Positions 8,275 through 17,614 of a DNA stretch of 47,371 bases are shown in pieces. The DNA is taken from positions 1 to 47,371 of the forward strand of contig UQMW01000011.1 of assembly GCA_900542275.1 (NCBI GenBank), read 5' to 3'. The position numbers and the translations under genes were made by a program. The stretch's first letter is position 1. Each line of letters opens with the position of its first letter. Under the pieces are notes generated by a model. It searched no databases. It had not been told where the DNA came from and worked only from the letters and a program-made list of their open reading frames with translations. Source of the stretch: an uncultured Collinsella sp. (lineage in GTDB: Bacteria > Actinomycetota > Coriobacteriia > Coriobacteriales > Coriobacteriaceae).

Positions 8275-9717
8275 ATGGACCAGACCGTACCCGCATACGC
8301 CGCCGAGGTGGCTGATTACGGGCGCAGCCGCGACCCCGAGCCGGGTGAGGGCGCGCTCGTAAAGAACATACGTCCCGAATCGCCCGCGTGGGATGTGGGT
8401 ATCGAGCCGGGCATGCGCGTGCTCACGGTCAACGGCGAGCAGCTCACCGACATGATCGTGTGGCTCTGGGAGGCCGACGACGACACCGTCGAGCTGGAGG
8501 TATTCGATCCACGCGACGGCACCGTCACCCCCGTCGAGCTCGACCGCTTTCCCGGCGAGGACTGGGGCCTGGAGTTCGATGGCCCCATCTTTGATGGCAT
8601 GCGTACCTGCGTCAACGCCTGCGTGTTTTGCTTTATGACCATGCTGCCCAAGGGCGGTCGCTCCACGCTCTACATCCGCGACGACGACTACCGCCTGAGC
8701 TTTTTGCAGGGCAACTTTGTCACGCTCACGAACCTCTCCGACGAGGACGTGCAAAACGTCATCGAGCGCAACATGAGCCCCATGAACGTGTCGGTCCATG
8801 CCGTGAGCCCCGACGTCCGCCGTCGTATGATGGGCCGCAACGCCCAGCGAGGCATGGACGTACTCGAGGCCATCATGGCCGCCGGCATCGAGATTCACGC
8901 GCAGATCGTGTTGTGCCCCGGCATGAACGACGGCGAGGAGCTGGAAAAGACCCTGCGCTTTTGCGAGGAACATGAGCAGATCACCAGCCTGGGCATCGTG
9001 CCGCTCGGCTTTACCAAGCACCAAAACCGCTTTAGCTGGTCCTACAGCGACAAGCCCGAGCTGGCGCGCGAGACCATCGACATGATCCGGCCCTTCCAGG
9101 ACCGTGCCTTCGAGCGCTTTGGCCGCCACACCTTCCAGATGAGCGACGAGTTCTATCTGGACGCCGGCATCGAGCCGCCCGAGGCCGATTTCTACGACGG
9201 CTACCCGCAGTATTACGACGGCATCGGCATGATCCGCTCGTATCTGGACGAGACCGACGACGTGATGGCTACCGATGCCGAGCGACTGGCCCGCGTCCGC
9301 GAGGCCATCACCGCCCGCAACCAGCGCCTGCTGTGCCTCTCGGGCGCCAGCGCACGCGACACGGTGGCGCGTTTTGTGGAGTCGCCGCAGGGCCTTGCCG
9401 GCTCTGTCACGGCTATCAAGAACCGCTACTTTGGCGGCAACGTGGACGTAACCGGCCTCATCGTCGCAAGCGACATCCTGGAGCAGCTACCCCAAGACCT
9501 GTCGGGGGTTATGCTCTTTGTGCCTAAGCTCATGTTCAACGCCGACGGTATGACCCTTGACGAGTATCATCGTGACGACTTACTCGCAAGCCTTACCGGT
9601 CGCGGCGCCGAGGTTCATGTGGTATCGACCATGCCGCACGAGTTGCTCGATACCCTGGAGCACATCCTTGGCATTGTGCCTGCCGACTCTACTAATTCCG
9701 CTGACCCTACCCATTAA
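8275..9717 (+). CDS. DUF512 family protein: PDZ plus radical-SAM-type Fe-S protein
   Basis: A 480-residue protein with an N-terminal PDZ-like region (about 25-85: VKNIRPESPAWDVGIEPGMRVLTVNGE), then a cysteine motif C112-x3-C116-x2-C119 (TCVNACVFCF) of the radical SAM type, and a C-terminal DUF512 domain. GGRSTLYIRDDDYRLSFLQG just after the cysteines is the family hallmark. The biochemical reaction of this family is not known to me. It lies directly upstream of der, a placement also seen in clostridia. That hints at a role in ribosome assembly or RNA modification, but this is inference from context. ATG 8275 was chosen; longer in-frame starts would run deep into ispH. Confidence 0.88.
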   Translation: MDQTVPAYAAEVADYGRSRDPEPGEGALVKNIRPESPAWDVGIEPGMRVLTVNGEQLTDMIVWLWEADDDTVELEVFDPRDGTVTPVELDRFPGEDWGLEFDGPIFDGMRTCVNACVFCFMTMLPKGGRSTLYIRDDDYRLSFLQGNFVTLTNLSDEDVQNVIERNMSPMNVSVHAVSPDVRRRMMGRNAQRGMDVLEAIMAAGIEIHAQIVLCPGMNDGEELEKTLRFCEEHEQITSLGIVPLGFTKHQNRFSWSYSDKPELARETIDMIRPFQDRAFERFGRHTFQMSDEFYLDAGIEPPEADFYDGYPQYYDGIGMIRSYLDETDDVMATDAERLARVREAITARNQRLLCLSGASARDTVARFVESPQGLAGSVTAIKNRYFGGNVDVTGLIVASDILEQLPQDLSGVMLFVPKLMFNADGMTLDEYHRDDLLASLTGRGAEVHVVSTMPHELLDTLEHILGIVPADSTNSADPTH

Positions 9718-9727
9718 AGGAGAGCAG

Positions 9728-11062
9728 ATGAAACCTATCGTCGCCATCGTCGGACGCCCCAACGTGGGCAAGTCCACGCTCGTTAACCGCCTGGCCCAGA
9801 CCTCGGACGCCATCGTCCACGAGTCCCGCGGCGTTACGCGCGACCGCTCGTATCACACGGCCGATTGGAACGGCCGCGAGTTCACTATCGTCGACACGGG
9901 CGGTATCGAGCCGCTCAAGAGCGACGATGTCTTTGCAACGTCCATCCGCGACCAGGCGCTCGCCGCCGCCGAGGAAGCCGCCGTCATCCTGTTTGTGGTC
10001 GACGGCCGCACCGGTGTCACCGAGGAGGACGAGTCGGTCGCCCGCATGCTCAAGCGCTGCGACAAGCCGGTCTTTCTACTGGTGAACAAGCTCGACAACC
10101 CCGATCGCGAGAACGACAGCATCTGGGAGTTCTATTCGCTCGGCATCGGCGAGCCCACGCCGCTCTCGGCCCTGCATGGCCATGGCACGGGCGACCTGCT
10201 CGACGATATCGTGGCCCTGCTTCCGGAAGAAGAGGACGAGGTCGCCGACGAGTTCCCCGATGCGCTGAACGTGGCCATCATCGGCCGCCCCAACGCCGGT
10301 AAGTCCTCGCTGTTCAACCGTATCCTGGGTGCCGACCGCTCCATCGTCTCGAACATCGCCGGCACCACGCGCGACGCCATCGACACGGTCGTCGAGCGCA
10401 ACGGCAGGCACTACCGCATGGTCGATACCGCGGGCATCCGTAAGAAGAGCACCGTGTACGAAAACATCGAGTACTACTCCATGGTCCGTGGCCTGCGCGC
10501 CATCGACCGCGCCGACGTGGCGCTGCTCGTCGTCGACGCCTCCGTGGGCGTCACCGAGCAGGACCAGAAGGTCATGGGCTTGGCCATCGAACGCGGCTGC
10601 GCCATCGTGGTGCTGCTCAACAAGTGGGACCTGCTCGACGACGACCGCAAGCGCGAGGCCTGCATGGAGACCGTCGACCGCCGTCTAGGCGTCATGGCTC
10701 CCTGGGCCCAGTACCTGCGCATCTCTGCCCTGACCGGCCGCAGCGTGGAGAAGATCTGGGCAATGGTCGACGCGGCCGAAAAGACACGCTCGCAGAAGAT
10801 CAGCACCTCGCGCCTCAACACGTTCCTCACCGACCTGCGCGAGTTCGGCCATACCGTGGTGGACGGCAAGCGCCGCCTGCGTATGCACTACGTGACCCAG
10901 ACGGGCGTCAACCCGCCGACGTTCACGTATTTCGTCAACCACAGCGACCTGGTCAACGACACCTACCAACGCTATGTAGAGAACCGTATGCGCTCGACCT
11001 TCGACTTTGCCGGCACGCCCATTCGACTCTTCTTTAGGAAGAAGGAGCAAAAGGATGCTTAA
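9728..11062 (+). CDS. der: ribosome biogenesis GTPase Der (EngA)
   Basis: An essential GTPase for 50S subunit maturation. It has two tandem G domains and a C-terminal KH-like domain in 444 residues. First domain: GRPNVGKS (9-16), ESRGVTRDRSY, DTGG, NKLD. Second domain: GRPNAGKS (186-193), GTTRDAID, DTAG, NKWD. The start at ATG 9728 follows AAAGGAGAG; longer frames upstream run antisense-like through the previous gene. The 3' end overlaps plsY by 8 bp. Confidence 0.98.
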   Translation: MKPIVAIVGRPNVGKSTLVNRLAQTSDAIVHESRGVTRDRSYHTADWNGREFTIVDTGGIEPLKSDDVFATSIRDQALAAAEEAAVILFVVDGRTGVTEEDESVARMLKRCDKPVFLLVNKLDNPDRENDSIWEFYSLGIGEPTPLSALHGHGTGDLLDDIVALLPEEEDEVADEFPDALNVAIIGRPNAGKSSLFNRILGADRSIVSNIAGTTRDAIDTVVERNGRHYRMVDTAGIRKKSTVYENIEYYSMVRGLRAIDRADVALLVVDASVGVTEQDQKVMGLAIERGCAIVVLLNKWDLLDDDRKREACMETVDRRLGVMAPWAQYLRISALTGRSVEKIWAMVDAAEKTRSQKISTSRLNTFLTDLREFGHTVVDGKRRLRMHYVTQTGVNPPTFTYFVNHSDLVNDTYQRYVENRMRSTFDFAGTPIRLFFRKKEQKDA

Positions 11063-11738
11063 TCCGATTCTGCTGACCGCCATCTGCGCCGTGGTCTCGT
11101 TCTTTATCGGAGCGATTCCGTTTGGCCTGATCCTGGGCCGCGTGTTCAACCACACGGACATCCGCAAGGCGGGCTCCGGCAACATCGGCACCACCAACGC
11201 CCTGCGCGTGGCCGGTCCCAAGGTGGCCGCGCTCACCCTGCTGCTCGACTGCCTTAAGGGCGGCATCTGCGTCCTTATCGCGCGTCCGCTCATCGCGAGC
11301 GTGGGCTATGGCTTTCCGCCGAACATTATGGCGCCCGGTGCCCCTGGCGACTGGATGCTCGGCGTCATTTGCCTGGCAGCCGTGTGGGGACACATCTTCT
11401 CGCCCTACCTCAACTTCCATGGCGGCAAGGGTATCGCAGTTGGTCTGGGCGTCATCCTCGCCTGGTACTGGCCCATTGGCCTGTCGCTGCTAGGCATGTT
11501 TATCGTGGCCGTCGCCATCACCAAGTATGTGTCGGTGGGCTCGCTCGCCGCTGCCATCGGACTTCCCATCGCTGCCTGCGCGGTCTTTCCGTACAGCAGC
11601 CTGGGCCTCAAGTTTTGCATGGCGATGATCGGCATCACCGTAGTGTGGGCCCATCGCTCGAATATCCAAAAGCTCATGGCCGGTAAGGAGTCCAAGCTCT
11701 CGTTTACCAAGCGCGTCACCGAGCCCGACGATAAGTAG
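11055..11738 (+). CDS. plsY: glycerol-3-phosphate acyltransferase PlsY
   Basis: Integral membrane enzyme that acylates glycerol-3-phosphate using acyl-phosphate, the first step of phospholipid synthesis. The signature loops GSGNIGTTNALR and FHGGKGIAVGLGV are clear, as are several hydrophobic helices. It is 227 residues, slightly longer than usual, with a basic tail. AAAGGATG places the ATG inside the end of der (8-bp overlap). gpsA, which makes its substrate, follows after 9 bp. Confidence 0.96.
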   Translation: MLNPILLTAICAVVSFFIGAIPFGLILGRVFNHTDIRKAGSGNIGTTNALRVAGPKVAALTLLLDCLKGGICVLIARPLIASVGYGFPPNIMAPGAPGDWMLGVICLAAVWGHIFSPYLNFHGGKGIAVGLGVILAWYWPIGLSLLGMFIVAVAITKYVSVGSLAAAIGLPIAACAVFPYSSLGLKFCMAMIGITVVWAHRSNIQKLMAGKESKLSFTKRVTEPDDK

Positions 11739-11747
11739 GAGAGAGTC

Positions 11748-12755
11748 ATGAATGTTGCGCTGATTGGCTCCGGCTCCTGGGGAACCGCCGTCGCCGGCCT
11801 TGCTGCCGCGCGAGCCGAGCGCGTGACCATGTGGGCCCACAGCGAGCAGACGGCCGCCGGCATCAATGGCGAGCACCGCAACCCCCGGTATCTGGTGGGC
11901 TACGAGCTGCCCAAAAACGTTGTCGCCACGACGGAGCTGGCGCAGGCGCTCGACGGCGCCGAGGCCATCATCTTTGCCGTTCCTTCGACGCACCTTCGCA
12001 GCGTGTGCCACCAGGCCGCGCCCTTTATCGCCGCCGATACCCCGGTTCTGTGCCTCACCAAGGGCATTGAGCCCGAGTCTGGCCTACTCATGAGCGAGGT
12101 CATCGCCAGCGAGATCGACAACGAGGCGCGTGTCGCGGCGCTTTCGGGCCCCAACCATGCTGAGGAAATCTGCCGCGGCGGGCTTTCGGCCGCCGTCATC
12201 GCCAGCGAGGACCAGCAGGTGGGGGAGACCTTTAAGGACCTGCTCCTGTCCACTGCCTTCCGAATCTATCTGTCGCAAGACATGACCGGTGTAGAGGTCT
12301 GCGGCGCTATGAAAAATGTCATCGCCATCGTGTGCGGCATCTCCGCCGGCACCGGTGCGGGCGACAATACGCTCGCCCTTATCATGACGCGCGGCCTGGC
12401 CGAGATCAGCCGACTGGCGCACGCACGCGGCGGTCAGGCCATAACCTGCATGGGGCTCGCCGGCATGGGCGACCTCATCGCCACCTGCACCTCGGAGCAC
12501 TCGCGCAACCGCACCTTTGGCTACGAGTTTGCCCACGGCGTGTCACTCGACGAGTATCAGGAGCGTACGCATATGGTGGTTGAGGGCGCCGTCGCGGCCC
12601 GCAGCGTCAGCGAACTTGCCCGTTCACTGGGCGTAGACATTCCGCTTACCTTTGCCGTGGAGCAAACGCTCTACAACGGTGTTACCTTGGATAGGGCGCT
12701 CGAAATTCTTACCGATCGCGTCCCCTCTCAAGAGTTCTACGGACTCACCGACTAG
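11748..12755 (+). CDS. gpsA: NAD(P)-dependent glycerol-3-phosphate dehydrogenase
   Basis: Reduces dihydroxyacetone phosphate to sn-glycerol-3-phosphate in the cytoplasm, supplying PlsY. The dinucleotide motif GSGSWGTAVA is at residues 7-16. LSGPNHAEEI and the catalytic-lysine motif CGAMKNVIAI are present. The length of 335 is normal. AGGAGAG precedes the ATG. Confidence 0.97.
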   Translation: MNVALIGSGSWGTAVAGLAAARAERVTMWAHSEQTAAGINGEHRNPRYLVGYELPKNVVATTELAQALDGAEAIIFAVPSTHLRSVCHQAAPFIAADTPVLCLTKGIEPESGLLMSEVIASEIDNEARVAALSGPNHAEEICRGGLSAAVIASEDQQVGETFKDLLLSTAFRIYLSQDMTGVEVCGAMKNVIAIVCGISAGTGAGDNTLALIMTRGLAEISRLAHARGGQAITCMGLAGMGDLIATCTSEHSRNRTFGYEFAHGVSLDEYQERTHMVVEGAVAARSVSELARSLGVDIPLTFAVEQTLYNGVTLDRALEILTDRVPSQEFYGLTD

Positions 12756-12773
12756 CGCAGAAAGGCTTCTACC

Positions 12774-13445
12774 ATGGGTTCCATCAAAATCGCTCCATCC
12801 GTCCTCTCGGCCGACATGGCCAACCTGAAGGGCGAGCTCGACAAGATCGCCGGTGCCGACTACGTGCACTTTGACGTTATGGACGGTCACTTTACCGGCA
12901 ACCTCACCTTTGGCGTTGACATCCTCAAAGCTGTCAAGCGTTCTACCAACGTGCCGGTCGATGCGCACCTCATGGTGTCGAACCCCGACGAGACGGTCGA
13001 TTGGTACGCCGACGCCGGTGCCGACATGATCACCGTGCACTACGAGGCCTCCACGCACCTGCACCGCACGCTCACGCACCTGCAGCAGCGCGGCGTTAAA
13101 GCCGGCGTGGTGCTCAACCCCGCCACGCCCATCTGCGTACTCGAGAGCATCATCGACGTCGTCGACATGGTGCTGCTGATGAGCGTGAACCCCGGCTTTG
13201 GCGGCCAGAGCTTTATTCCCGGTACCATTGCCAAACTGCACGAGCTCAAGGCCATGTGCGAGCGTCACGGCGTTTCGCCCCTCATCGAGGTCGACGGCGG
13301 CATCTCTTCCAAGAACATCGCCGATGTCGTCAATGCCGGCGCCAACGTGCTCGTGGCCGGTTCTGCCGTATTTAAGTCCGAAGATCCCGCTGCCGAGGTT
13401 GCGCTGCTGCAGAAGCTGGGCAACGAGGCCGCACAGGAGGCATAA
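12774..13445 (+). CDS. rpe: ribulose-phosphate 3-epimerase
   Basis: Interconverts ribulose-5-phosphate and xylulose-5-phosphate in the pentose phosphate pathway. It is a TIM barrel with metal-binding residues in APSVLSADM, VHFDVMDGHF and DAHLMV, the block VNPGFGGQSF, and EVDGGI carrying the second catalytic aspartate. Length is 223 residues. It lies 18 bp after gpsA and 6 bp before the cysteine desulfurase gene, probably in the same transcript. Confidence 0.97.
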   Translation: MGSIKIAPSVLSADMANLKGELDKIAGADYVHFDVMDGHFTGNLTFGVDILKAVKRSTNVPVDAHLMVSNPDETVDWYADAGADMITVHYEASTHLHRTLTHLQQRGVKAGVVLNPATPICVLESIIDVVDMVLLMSVNPGFGGQSFIPGTIAKLHELKAMCERHGVSPLIEVDGGISSKNIADVVNAGANVLVAGSAVFKSEDPAAEVALLQKLGNEAAQEA

Positions 13446-13451
13446 TCCCTT

Positions 13452-14630
13452 ATGACCGCAGGTCAAAACCGCATACCCGTGAATCTTGACTATGCCGCCT
13501 CGACGCCTATGCGCGCCGAGGCGCTCCTTGCGCAGCGCGAGTACGACGACAGCGAGCTTGCCGGCGTCAACCCCAACTCGCTGCATTCGCTTGGGCGCAA
13601 GGCCGCTGCGCGCCTAGAAGTGGCACGTCGCGAGATTGCCCGCAGCTTTGGCGCGCGCGTCCGCCCGTCCGAGATCATTTTGACCAACGGCGGCACCGAG
13701 GCAAACCAGCTGGCGCTCCTCGGACTTGCCGAGGGCGCTCGTCAGCGCGATCGCAAGCGCGACCGTGTCATCGTTTCGGCCATCGAGCACGATTCGATTC
13801 TGGACAACCTGCCGTTGCTGCGCGCCGCCGGCTTTTTCGTCGACCTGGTGCAGCCCTGCCGTGCGGGCTACATTGAGCCCGCCGCGCTTGTCCAACTGCT
13901 AGGCGACGACGTGGCGCTCGTGAGCGTTATGGTCGCCAACAACGAAACCGGCGTGGTGCAGCCCATCCGCGAGCTTGCCGCCGCCGCACATGCTGCCGGC
14001 GCCTTGTTTCATACCGATGCCATCCAGGGCTACTTACATATTCCGCTCGATGTCACCGAGCTGGGAGTTGACGCTATGACCGTTGCAGCGCACAAGATTG
14101 GCGGCCCCGTGGCATCCGGCGCGCTCTACCTTAAGAGCCGCACGCCGCTGCGCCCGCGCATCTTTGGCGGCGGACAGGAGGCCGGTCGTCGTGCCGGCAC
14201 GCAGGACCTGCGCACGCAGCTGGCTTTTGCCGCTGCCGCTTCCGCGCTGTTGCCGAATGTTGCCCAGGAGCGCACAACGCTGCAGGCCTTATCCGATAAG
14301 CTCTACGCCACGCTTACGACCCATCCTCGCATTCACGCCACGATGGGCGACTACGCGCATGCCGATCGTCTGCCCGGCATGGTATCGATCTACGTCGACG
14401 GCATGGACTCAGAGGAACTCATCGTCAAGCTCGATGCCGCCGGCTTTGAGGTTTCGGCCGGATCGGCTTGCTCGAGCGGCAGCATGGACCCGAGCCACGT
14501 GCTCAGCGCCATGGGCATTGGTCGCGAGCAGGCGCTGGGCGCACTGCGCATCTCCTTCGATGACCGCATGAACCCGGCTGACCTGGACGACTTTGCCCAA
14601 GCGCTGCTGTCGATTGTGGGTCCCGCATGA
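13452..14630 (+). CDS. cysteine desulfurase (NifS/IscS family)
   Basis: PLP enzyme that removes sulfur from cysteine for Fe-S clusters or thiolated tRNA. NLDYAASTP (11-19) begins the fold, the PLP lysine is K215 (AAHKIGGP), H113 stacks on PLP, and the catalytic cysteine is C340 in SAGSACSSGS. The short active-site loop with SACSSGS resembles the IscS/NifS class rather than the SufS class. Its 3' end overlaps the Nif3-like gene by 4 bp (ATGA). No scaffold gene (iscU, sufU) is next to it, so the acceptor is not evident. Confidence 0.93.
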   Translation: MTAGQNRIPVNLDYAASTPMRAEALLAQREYDDSELAGVNPNSLHSLGRKAAARLEVARREIARSFGARVRPSEIILTNGGTEANQLALLGLAEGARQRDRKRDRVIVSAIEHDSILDNLPLLRAAGFFVDLVQPCRAGYIEPAALVQLLGDDVALVSVMVANNETGVVQPIRELAAAAHAAGALFHTDAIQGYLHIPLDVTELGVDAMTVAAHKIGGPVASGALYLKSRTPLRPRIFGGGQEAGRRAGTQDLRTQLAFAAAASALLPNVAQERTTLQALSDKLYATLTTHPRIHATMGDYAHADRLPGMVSIYVDGMDSEELIVKLDAAGFEVSAGSACSSGSMDPSHVLSAMGIGREQALGALRISFDDRMNPADLDDFAQALLSIVGPA

Positions 14631-15436
14631 TCGTCGCCGACCTTGAGCGCGCTCTGCTGACGCGCTATCCCAAGACGGACGCCGAGGGCTGGGATCATGT
14701 AGGGCTCTCCGTGGGCGACCCTGCCGCCGAGATTACCGGCGTGGCCTGCGCGCTCGATGCGACCGAAGCTAATGTTCGCCGCGCACAAGATGCTGGTGCC
14801 AACGTGCTGCTGACGCATCATCCTATCTACATCAAGGCGCCTGAGGCGTTTTGTCCGTCGGATTCCGCACGCCCCCAGTGCAGCGCGGCGCTCTATGAGG
14901 CGGCCTGTTGCGGCGTGAGCATCATATCGCTCCACACCAACCTGGACCGCTCGCACGAAGCACGCGTCTGCCTAAGTACGCTGTTGGACGCCGCGCCCGC
15001 AAGCTCGCTGGAGCACGTGGACGACCCCGAAGCGACTGGCCTGGGCGCGCTTGCAACGCTCAACGACCCCTGCAGCCTGCGCGACCTTGCCACTCGCGCC
15101 GCCACGGTGTTTGGCAGCGACCCACGCGTGTGGGGCGAGGCCGATAGCCCGTGCCGAACCGTCGCCATTTTGGGCGGCTCCCTGGGCGATTTTGGTGAGC
15201 TTGCCATCGCCGCAGGCGCAGATGTTATTGTGACCGGAGAGGCCGGCTACCACGTGGCGCAAGACCTTGCCTTGCGCGGGCTGCCGGTGATCTTGCTCGG
15301 CCACGACCGCTCTGAGGAGCCGTTCGTTGATATATTGATGAACTCTGCAGTTGACGCCGGGGTCGACCCCCGTCATGCGATTAAAATACTGAACCCTTGC
15401 CAATGGTGGACTGTGACAAAAGGAGAGAACTTATGA
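14627..15436 (+). CDS. Nif3-like dinuclear metal centre protein (DUF34)
   Basis: A 269-residue member of the Nif3/YqfO/YbgI family, which binds two metal ions in a hexamer. GWDHVGLSVGD (21-31), LLTHHPIYI with metal histidines H64 and H65, and ISLHTNLD are family marks. A C-terminal GDAHY-type metal site is represented by VTGEAGYHVAQD. The molecular function is unsettled; roles in GTP cyclohydrolase-like chemistry and in metal insertion have been proposed. It overlaps the zinc-ribbon gene by 4 bp, a pairing seen widely. Confidence 0.9.
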   Translation: MIVADLERALLTRYPKTDAEGWDHVGLSVGDPAAEITGVACALDATEANVRRAQDAGANVLLTHHPIYIKAPEAFCPSDSARPQCSAALYEAACCGVSIISLHTNLDRSHEARVCLSTLLDAAPASSLEHVDDPEATGLGALATLNDPCSLRDLATRAATVFGSDPRVWGEADSPCRTVAILGGSLGDFGELAIAAGADVIVTGEAGYHVAQDLALRGLPVILLGHDRSEEPFVDILMNSAVDAGVDPRHAIKILNPCQWWTVTKGENL

Positions 15437-16152
15437 GCGCCGGCGCTACGCTACTCAAGCTGCAACAGATCGATTTGGAGCTCGCCCGCAACAAGAGCGA
15501 ACTTTCCAATATGCCGGAGCTCAAGGAGCTCGCTTCCAAGCGCAAGACCTATGTGAAGCTCAAGGCCGAGATGACCAAGCTCTACGCCCAGCGCAAAGAC
15601 CTGGACATTGAGATCGACGACCTCAACACCACCGAGATTCAGACCAACAACGCCATCGAGGCCGCCAAGAAGCGTCACGTCGACGGCTCCGACTACCGCG
15701 AGGTTCAGGACCTGGAGAATGAGCTCGCCACCCTGGCCAAGCGTCTGGACAAGATCGAGCACACCCGCAAGGACGTCGTTGTCGCCCATAAGGAGGCGCT
15801 CGACCGCGAGGTCCGCGCGCAGGCGATCATCGCCAAGTTCGAGGAGGGCGTGAAGGCCGATACCAAGGCCGCCCGCGCCAAGGCTGCCGACCTGCAGGCT
15901 CAGATCGACGCCGCCACGAAGGAGCGCACCGCGCTTGCCGCTACGCTACCGGCCGACGTGCTCACCGACTACGAGCGCCTGCTCAAGCAGTTCCGCGGGC
16001 TGGCCGTCGAGACCATCCAGGGCAACATCCCCACGGTCTGCCACACCGCGCTGCAGGCATCGTCCATGAGCGACCTCAACCATGACGGTAGCGAGATTAC
16101 GCACTGCCCGTACTGCCACCGCCTCCTGGTACTCCCGAGCAAGGAAGCCTAG
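15433..16152 (+). CDS. coiled-coil protein with C-terminal zinc-ribbon-like domain
   Basis: A 239-residue protein with a long antiparallel coiled coil (about residues 5-185, rich in Lys, Glu, Leu) and a short C-terminal metal-binding tail. The tail has CHTAL and, further on, HCPYCHRLL. Relatives I know of usually carry two C-x2-C pairs. Here the first pair keeps only its second cysteine, so the site is C plus C-x2-C with nearby histidines. The gene is coupled to the Nif3-like gene (ATGA overlap). The function is unknown; RNA- or DNA-binding has been suggested for relatives. The start at ATG 15433 follows AGGAGAG. Confidence 0.85.
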   Translation: MSAGATLLKLQQIDLELARNKSELSNMPELKELASKRKTYVKLKAEMTKLYAQRKDLDIEIDDLNTTEIQTNNAIEAAKKRHVDGSDYREVQDLENELATLAKRLDKIEHTRKDVVVAHKEALDREVRAQAIIAKFEEGVKADTKAARAKAADLQAQIDAATKERTALAATLPADVLTDYERLLKQFRGLAVETIQGNIPTVCHTALQASSMSDLNHDGSEITHCPYCHRLLVLPSKEA

Positions 16153-16154
16153 CG

Positions 16155-17369
16155 ATGACATCGGCACCCAACAATTCAATGCAACTTGAGGGAAAAACGA
16201 TCCTGCTGGGCATTACCGGCGGGATTGCCGCCTATAAGTCGTGCAATATCGTGCGTCTGCTGCAAAAGCGCGGCGCACGCGTCAAGGTCGTTATGAGCGA
16301 GCATGCCACGGAGTTCGTGGGGCCGCTTACCTTCCGCGCGCTCACCAATGAGCCGGTCGCGGTTGGACTATTCGACGACCCGTCTGACCCAATCCACCAT
16401 ATTTCGCTGGCGCAGGAGCCCGATCTGGTGGTCGTGGCGCCCGCGACGGCCAATATCATCGCCAAGATGGCCAACGGCATCGCCGACGACCTCATCTCCA
16501 CCACGCTGCTGGCAACGCCGCGACCCGTCGTGATCGCGCCGGCCATGAACAACGGCATGTGGAAGGCACCGGCTACACAGGCCAATATGGCCACGCTGCG
16601 CGACCGTGGCGTGCGCGTGGTGGGTCCGGGCAGCGGCTACCTTGCCTGCGGCGACGTAGACACGGGCCGCATGAGCGAGCCCGAGGACATCGTCGAGGCT
16701 GTCAGTGAGGTGCTCAACCCCGCACCTCAGGATCTGGCAGGTAAGCGCATCGTGATTACCGCCGGCTCCACGCACGAGCCGATCGACCCCGTGCGCTTCA
16801 TTGGCAACCGCTCTTCGGGCAAGATGGGTATCGCCCTGGCAGGGGAGGCTGCTCGCCGCGGTGCTGCGGTCACGCTCGTGTTGGGACCGACATCGCTCGA
16901 TGTGCCCCACGGCGTGGAGTGCGTGCGCGTGCAGACCGCCGCAGAGATGCTCCAAGCTGCCCTGAACGCCTTCCAAACGGCCGATGCGGCAATTTGTGCG
17001 GCCGCCGTCGCCGACTACACCCCCGCGGCCCCTGCGGATCATAAACTCAAAAAGTCGAACGAACGCTTGGATCACATTGAACTGGTCGAGACAGTCGATA
17101 TCTTGGCTGAGCTCTCGCGCCAGAAAGGCGAGCGCCGTGTAATCGGATTTGCAGCCGAGACCGATAATGTCGTGGAGTACGCCGAGCGTAAATTGGCCCG
17201 CAAGGGATGCGATGCGATCGTCGCCAACGATGTCTCGCGCGCCGATTCGGGCTTTGGCACCGACACGAACAAGGCCTGGATTGTGAGCACGACGGGCGCG
17301 CAAGAACTTCCCGTGCTAACAAAACCCCAGCTCGCAGATACAATTTTGGACTTGCTTCAAAATTTGTAA
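16155..17369 (+). CDS. coaBC: bifunctional phosphopantothenoylcysteine decarboxylase / phosphopantothenate-cysteine ligase
   Basis: Carries out two steps of coenzyme A synthesis: joining cysteine to 4'-phosphopantothenate, then decarboxylation. The N-terminal flavoprotein domain has LLGITGGIAAYKS, the catalytic-histidine motif IHHISLA and the PAMNNGMW substrate clamp. The C-terminal ligase domain begins near DLAGKRIVITAGSTHEPIDPVR and includes AAVADYTP and LKKSNE, which bind CTP and substrate. Length of 404 is normal. It is the last gene before tRNA-Pro. Confidence 0.96.
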   Translation: MTSAPNNSMQLEGKTILLGITGGIAAYKSCNIVRLLQKRGARVKVVMSEHATEFVGPLTFRALTNEPVAVGLFDDPSDPIHHISLAQEPDLVVVAPATANIIAKMANGIADDLISTTLLATPRPVVIAPAMNNGMWKAPATQANMATLRDRGVRVVGPGSGYLACGDVDTGRMSEPEDIVEAVSEVLNPAPQDLAGKRIVITAGSTHEPIDPVRFIGNRSSGKMGIALAGEAARRGAAVTLVLGPTSLDVPHGVECVRVQTAAEMLQAALNAFQTADAAICAAAVADYTPAAPADHKLKKSNERLDHIELVETVDILAELSRQKGERRVIGFAAETDNVVEYAERKLARKGCDAIVANDVSRADSGFGTDTNKAWIVSTTGAQELPVLTKPQLADTILDLLQNL

Positions 17370-17377
17370 AAAAGTTC

Positions 17378-17407
17378 TTGCACTAGTCTAAAGTTTCGGG
17401 TTAATAT
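17378..17407 (+). promoter_or_regulatory. sigma-70-type promoter of tRNA-Pro
   Basis: TTGCAC (17378-17383) and TAATAT (17402-17407) are 18 bp apart. A TATACT two to three bases further on is an alternative -10. The arrangement resembles the tRNA-Ala promoter at 89-117. Confidence 0.65.
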
Positions 17408-17449
17408 ACTCCCTGTTGCGAGCGAGAGCAGAGCAACAAACAAAAGCTT

Positions 17450-17526
<77 letters not shown>

Positions 17527-17536
17527 GAAGTTTGCA

Positions 17537-17565
17537 GGTCAGGCACCTAGTGCCTGACCTTTTTT
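17537..17565 (+). terminator. intrinsic terminator after tRNA-Pro
   Basis: GGTCAGGCAC (17537-17546), loop CTA, GTGCCTGACC (17550-17559), then six T: a perfect 10-bp stem with a T-run, 11 bp after the tRNA. Confidence 0.93.
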
Positions 17566-17614
17566 ATTAAGAATCAACGGCTTTCTTTATCGATACTTTC
17601 GCTCAACAAAAACT

